Position numbers and translations under genes: made by a program. Positions 60,488 to 64,000 of a DNA stretch of 64,000 bases are shown in pieces (position 1 is the first letter of the stretch; every line of letters starts with the position of its first letter). This stretch comes from Rhodoferax sp. AJA081-3 (GTDB lineage: Bacteria; Pseudomonadota; Gammaproteobacteria; Burkholderiales; Burkholderiaceae_C), in assembly GCF_017798165.1 (NCBI RefSeq), contig NZ_CP059068.1, forward strand, positions 2,728,001 to 2,792,000, read 5' to 3'. The notes under the pieces were generated by a model. It saw only the letters and a list, made by a program, of their open reading frames with translations, was not told the DNA's origin and did no database searches.

Positions 60488-62014
60488 ATGCAGTACGACG
60501 CCCAAACACCGATTGCCGTATTTCTCGGTCCTTCCCTGGCACACCACAAGGCAGAACGCCTGCTGCGTGCAAACTACTACCCTCCCGTGCGCATGGGCGA
60601 CGTCTATCGCCTGATCGCCACCGGCGTACAAACCATCGTCATCATTGACGGCGTTTTTCACAACACCACCCCCGTCTGGCAACGCGAGCTGGTTGCCGCC
60701 ATGGACAGCGGCATTACAGTCATCGGCGCCGCCAGCATGGGGGCGCTACGCGCCGCCGAGCTGGACCAGTTGGGCATGGTCGGGTATGGGCAAATTTACG
60801 AGTGGTACCGGGATGGCGTCATAGATGGTGATGACGAGGTTGCACTGCTGCATGCCGATGAAGCCTTGGGATACCAGGCCATCTCGGAGCCTCTGGTCAA
60901 CATCCGTTACACCCTTGGCCAAGCGGTAGAACGCGCCATACTCACTGCATCCCAAGCAGCCGCTTTGCTCGATCTTGCAAAAGGCCGTTTTTTCGGCGAC
61001 CGCTCCTACCACCTGCTATTACAGTCCCCACTGGTCAAGGACCTGCCCCCTATGCAGCGTTGTGACCTGACCGATTTGCTGACAGAAAACCCTGCCAACC
61101 TCAAACAGAACGATGCTATTGCCGTGTTGCGCTACTGCGCTGGATTGGCGGATACCAAGCCCGTGCCATCGGCACAAACCACCTCGCTGTTTCCTAGACC
61201 GGTAGTAGATACTGCCTATCCCGCATTCGAAACCCTCAAGCGAGGGATATTGGCCACCAGCGGGGCTTTGCTGGCTATTCACGCCCTGTTTGAAGTGCTC
61301 AAAAACGATACGGATTTGATGGCCGCCGAGCACGCCCGCTGTGCGGGGATGTTTTACCTATCGGAGCTTGCCGCTGCATCTGCCGTGTCCGTCCCACAAG
61401 GGTTTCTCTCGGAGTTTCACGCCAATTGGACGGCGAAACATGTGGTGGGCGACCAGACGCTGTGGTTGCGCCAGGTCGGTTTGACGCAGGGCGAATTCGA
61501 CCAACTGGTGCGTGCGCGTGCAACACAGGCCTATTTACTCCAGCAAGCGCCAGAATCACTGGGCTTCGCATTCACAGACCAGCGTATTGCTGTGGAAGCC
61601 CTGGCACAGTGGTATACCCAAGCCTCCACCGACCCGGCAGGTCAGGCTGCACGGTTGGCGCAAGAACGCGCTGACCTGAGTGCTCGCGCAGTCGCTGGAT
61701 GCCTGGTAACCAACTGGGCGGAGTCGCGCGGCATCCATGCTCCGGAAGAGGTCACGGAGCAATTCATGACACGCTGGGAACAACGCGAAGCCATTGCATC
61801 GCGCGAGCACTTTCTAAAGACCGTCGGATTGACCGATCAGCAATATCGCCTGGTCTGGTCCCAACAGGCCATGTACCAATGGATGCTTGAAAAGGGGCCA
61901 GTGCATTTTGGTTATGGCACCTATGCCTTTCCCCAAGTTCTGATGCAAGACATGCAGGTCACAGGCTCCGTGCGCGCACTTGGCGCCCATGTACAACAAC
62001 AGGCCACACCATGA
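60488..62014 (+). CDS. TfuA-like protein
   Basis: 508 residues from ATG 60488, which follows the upstream stop by 1 bp; earlier starts in frame are within that gene. The TfuA core covers about residues 8-125: VFLGPSLAHHKAE, YYPPVRMGDVYRL, VIIDGVFHNT, GAASMGALRAAEL and DDEVALLHAD. A ~380-residue helical C-terminal region is longer than stand-alone TfuA proteins. TfuA partners YcaO enzymes and is linked to sulfur delivery in peptide backbone thioamidation. Confidence 0.9.
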   Translation: MQYDAQTPIAVFLGPSLAHHKAERLLRANYYPPVRMGDVYRLIATGVQTIVIIDGVFHNTTPVWQRELVAAMDSGITVIGAASMGALRAAELDQLGMVGYGQIYEWYRDGVIDGDDEVALLHADEALGYQAISEPLVNIRYTLGQAVERAILTASQAAALLDLAKGRFFGDRSYHLLLQSPLVKDLPPMQRCDLTDLLTENPANLKQNDAIAVLRYCAGLADTKPVPSAQTTSLFPRPVVDTAYPAFETLKRGILATSGALLAIHALFEVLKNDTDLMAAEHARCAGMFYLSELAAASAVSVPQGFLSEFHANWTAKHVVGDQTLWLRQVGLTQGEFDQLVRARATQAYLLQQAPESLGFAFTDQRIAVEALAQWYTQASTDPAGQAARLAQERADLSARAVAGCLVTNWAESRGIHAPEEVTEQFMTRWEQREAIASREHFLKTVGLTDQQYRLVWSQQAMYQWMLEKGPVHFGYGTYAFPQVLMQDMQVTGSVRALGAHVQQQATP

Positions 62015-63183
62015 ATTCTGTCCTGACCGCCTACCACCAGGGCACCTGGCGTACCTGCTCTCCGGAAGAAACCCTCACCCGCATCACACCACACTTGCCG
62101 CGGTGTGGCATAACGCGCTGCGCCGATGTCACGCACCTGGACACCATTGGCATCCCCGTGTATTGCGCCATCCGCCCTACCGCTGCGGTCCTCCAGGTAT
62201 CGAACGGGAAAGGCTTGACCCATGCCAGCGCCAAGGTGTCTGCCCTGATGGAGGGCATAGAGTTTTTCCATTGCGAAACCCCCGAGCCGGCGCGACTGCA
62301 ACGCCACAGCCAAACCGCATTGCGTGCGACCGGCCAGGAATTTCTTGATCCAGCAAAAGTTGCCGGTTTTTTGGAGGCCAACTACCACTCTGACAAGCAC
62401 ATCGTAGAGTGGACCCAGGCACAACACTTAATTTCGGGCGAATGGACCCTTGTGCCGGCCAGCGCGGTCTATTTCCACCGTGCTCCTTCGCTGCACATGA
62501 CCACTACCAACGGACTGGCCAGCGGCAACCATTTGACAGAAGCCACGCTGCATGCCCTCTACGAATTGATCGAACGCGATGCGGCCTCCGGACTACTGGG
62601 ACATGCGCGCATACCCATCCAAGAGAAGTGCAAGGTCGTTGATCTCGCCAGAGTCGTTGATGGGGACCTCCGGCATCTGGTAGACATGGCCACTCGCTCA
62701 GGCTCCAAACTCGTTCTCCTACGGGTCGAAAGCACCATCTCCATTTATACGTTCTGGGCCATTCTGATGAACGAACAATCCTGGATTTCAGGGTCGACGT
62801 TTAACACGGGATGGGGAACACACCTGGACCCCGCAGTAGCGGCCTCACGGGCCATCACCGAGGCGATTCAATCGCGGGTGACCATGATCCATGGGGCGCG
62901 CGAAGACGCACTCATCAAACCTGTGTTCCGCAAGGCACAGGAGGTTTGGAGCAGCAAGGCATTTCAGTTCTTCATGAACATTGAAGCCAATACGCCCTGG
63001 AGCGATTTCGAGCCATACAAACTGTCGCCGGAAAACGATCTTGAGCAAACGCTGCAACGGCTGTTGCAACTGTTGGTCGCGGCGGGCCACACAGACATCC
63101 TGCGCTGCGATCTGACCAAACCGGACATCAACATTCCGGTGGTCCGGCTGATAGCGCCGAGTCTCAAGCTGCGTGTAGGGTAA
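62011..63183 (+). CDS. YcaO-domain protein
   Basis: 390 residues. ATP-binding elements typical of YcaO: SAKVSALMEGIEFF (73-86), ALYELIERDA (182-191) and RAITEAIQSR (near 290). No Pro-rich (PxPxP) C-terminus of azoline-forming cyclodehydratases is seen; it ends IAPSLKLRVG. Together with TfuA this favours ATP-dependent thioamidation of a backbone amide, although azoline formation at the single Cys is possible. Its start overlaps the TfuA-like stop as ATGA. Confidence 0.93.
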   Translation: MNSVLTAYHQGTWRTCSPEETLTRITPHLPRCGITRCADVTHLDTIGIPVYCAIRPTAAVLQVSNGKGLTHASAKVSALMEGIEFFHCETPEPARLQRHSQTALRATGQEFLDPAKVAGFLEANYHSDKHIVEWTQAQHLISGEWTLVPASAVYFHRAPSLHMTTTNGLASGNHLTEATLHALYELIERDAASGLLGHARIPIQEKCKVVDLARVVDGDLRHLVDMATRSGSKLVLLRVESTISIYTFWAILMNEQSWISGSTFNTGWGTHLDPAVAASRAITEAIQSRVTMIHGAREDALIKPVFRKAQEVWSSKAFQFFMNIEANTPWSDFEPYKLSPENDLEQTLQRLLQLLVAAGHTDILRCDLTKPDINIPVVRLIAPSLKLRVG

Positions 63184-63210
63184 ACCGCGTACCGTTAAGA
63201 AAGTGAGGCA

Positions 63211-64000
63211 ATGGTGAACCACAGTATTGGCCACACACTGACTGCTGACGAACGCGCCCGTGTGTTGGAGTCTTATGGTGCACGGGGCGACGTACTACAG
63301 GAGTTGCTGGCGTACAACCACAGCGCGTTTCAACGGCTCCCGGAATTCGACAATACCGCATACCCATTGCCAGACGAGGCCTTTGCCAGTGCATGGGATG
63401 GGTACTTGCTGCGCGCGCGCGACATTGGAACGCTTGCTGTTCTCAAAACCTGCCTTAGGCACCTGAATTTTCCGATACAACAAGGCATCAGCCAGGACCC
63501 GCAATACCGGGCGGTCGTCATGCGAGGTGAGCCCACCATGGGGTGTGCGTTGGCCACCGGTTTACCACTGCTGGACCCCGAGGGTATTCAATTGCGCATG
63601 CAGGCCACGGCAGCGGGACGCATTCCCGTAGTGTCGGTCAACAACCGAACCGACTTCGAACACATACTGCAGGCGCTGCTGAACCGCAACGAACCCATGG
63701 ACATTCCCCAATCCATGGGAGCCGTCATGGTGGCAGGCTACAACAACTGGGAGCGGATAGACCAATACAGGCTGCGCTGGCAGCAGTCCTCACCGACGGA
63801 AATGTGGGCCGACGCGTTTCAACGTCTGATTCCACAAAAAGCGCTATACCAGGACCGTTTCATCGTGGTGAGCACAGGGCCCTACAGCAATGTCGCAGCT
63901 GCGGACCTCCACCTAGCAGATGAAGAGTGGCGACGCTTGTCGGTTGAGATACGGATCGTTCACGAATGTACACACTACGCCATGAAACGCATCTACGGCC
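63211..64000 (+). CDS. HExxH-containing protein of the RiPP operon (truncated by window edge)
   Basis: At least 263 codons, running off the right end. ATG 63211 lies 27 bp after the YcaO stop with GTGAGG just upstream; GTG 63214 is an alternative. No signal peptide. The text IRIVHECTHYAMKRIYG carries an H251-E-C-T-H255 zinc-protease-like motif. The preceding region has no family I recognise. It could be a leader peptidase, another tailoring enzyme, or an enzyme with a metal site of different use. Confidence 0.65.
   Translation, partial: MVNHSIGHTLTADERARVLESYGARGDVLQELLAYNHSAFQRLPEFDNTAYPLPDEAFASAWDGYLLRARDIGTLAVLKTCLRHLNFPIQQGISQDPQYRAVVMRGEPTMGCALATGLPLLDPEGIQLRMQATAAGRIPVVSVNNRTDFEHILQALLNRNEPMDIPQSMGAVMVAGYNNWERIDQYRLRWQQSSPTEMWADAFQRLIPQKALYQDRFIVVSTGPYSNVAAADLHLADEEWRRLSVEIRIVHECTHYAMKRIYG

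Overview
The window looks like chromosome from a betaproteobacterium of the family Comamonadaceae, probably close to Rhodoferax. This is inferred from protein character, GC-rich coding, the gene order of the ATP synthase, ccm, lipoate and ribosomal blocks, and a family of short repeats ending in ACGGGGGCTA. Genus-level placement is a guess.

Layout. (1) 1-5223: accessory DNA with hypothetical genes, a HAD hydrolase and a two-module AAA+ ATPase whose frame is broken near 2886. It ends in a cluster of 18-bp repeats directly against the 3' end of a tRNA-Arg(CCG) gene, as expected for the end of an integrated island. (2) 5363-12152 (minus): complete ccmABCDEFGHI cytochrome c maturation operon, divergent from a membrane-anchored cytochrome c. 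(3) 12958-22414 (minus): a probable DUF2946-type protein, a YheT-type hydrolase, a SnoaL-like protein and the ATP synthase operon atpIBEFHAGDC. (4) 22577-32287 (mostly plus): dat, ybeD, lipB and lipA, then a SWIM/SNF2 helicase, a YjjJ-type HipA kinase and a DMT transporter. (5) 32351-38537: a regulatory phosphotransferase set (ptsI, HPr, IIA), small periplasmic proteins, cytochrome c', cytochrome b561, an acetyltransferase and a peroxiredoxin. (6) 38650-48669 (minus): the str and S10 ribosomal blocks, rpsL to rpsQ. (7) 48775-52670 (minus): a D,D-carboxypeptidase, a hydrolase, a thioredoxin-fold ferredoxin, a VanZ-like protein and HemJ.

(8) 53015-64000 (plus) is the exceptional part: a RiPP biosynthetic operon that runs off the right edge. 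A nitrile-hydratase-leader (NHLP/proteusin-type) precursor with a GG cleavage site is followed by an alpha/alpha-toroid-like protein, a LanM-type synthetase whose dehydratase half looks intact but whose cyclase half lacks recognisable zinc cysteines, a UPF0489 protein of the peptide-arginase type, an unknown protein, a TfuA-like protein, a YcaO protein and an HExxH protein. Most genes overlap by ATGA or nearly touch. The core peptide has one Cys, three Thr, one Arg and no Ser. The enzymes therefore predict a small peptide carrying dehydrobutyrine, ornithine and a thioamide or azoline, a combination I do not recognise from any characterised pathway. A TTGACA-type promoter with an FNR-like palindrome and a possible minus-strand small RNA lie upstream.
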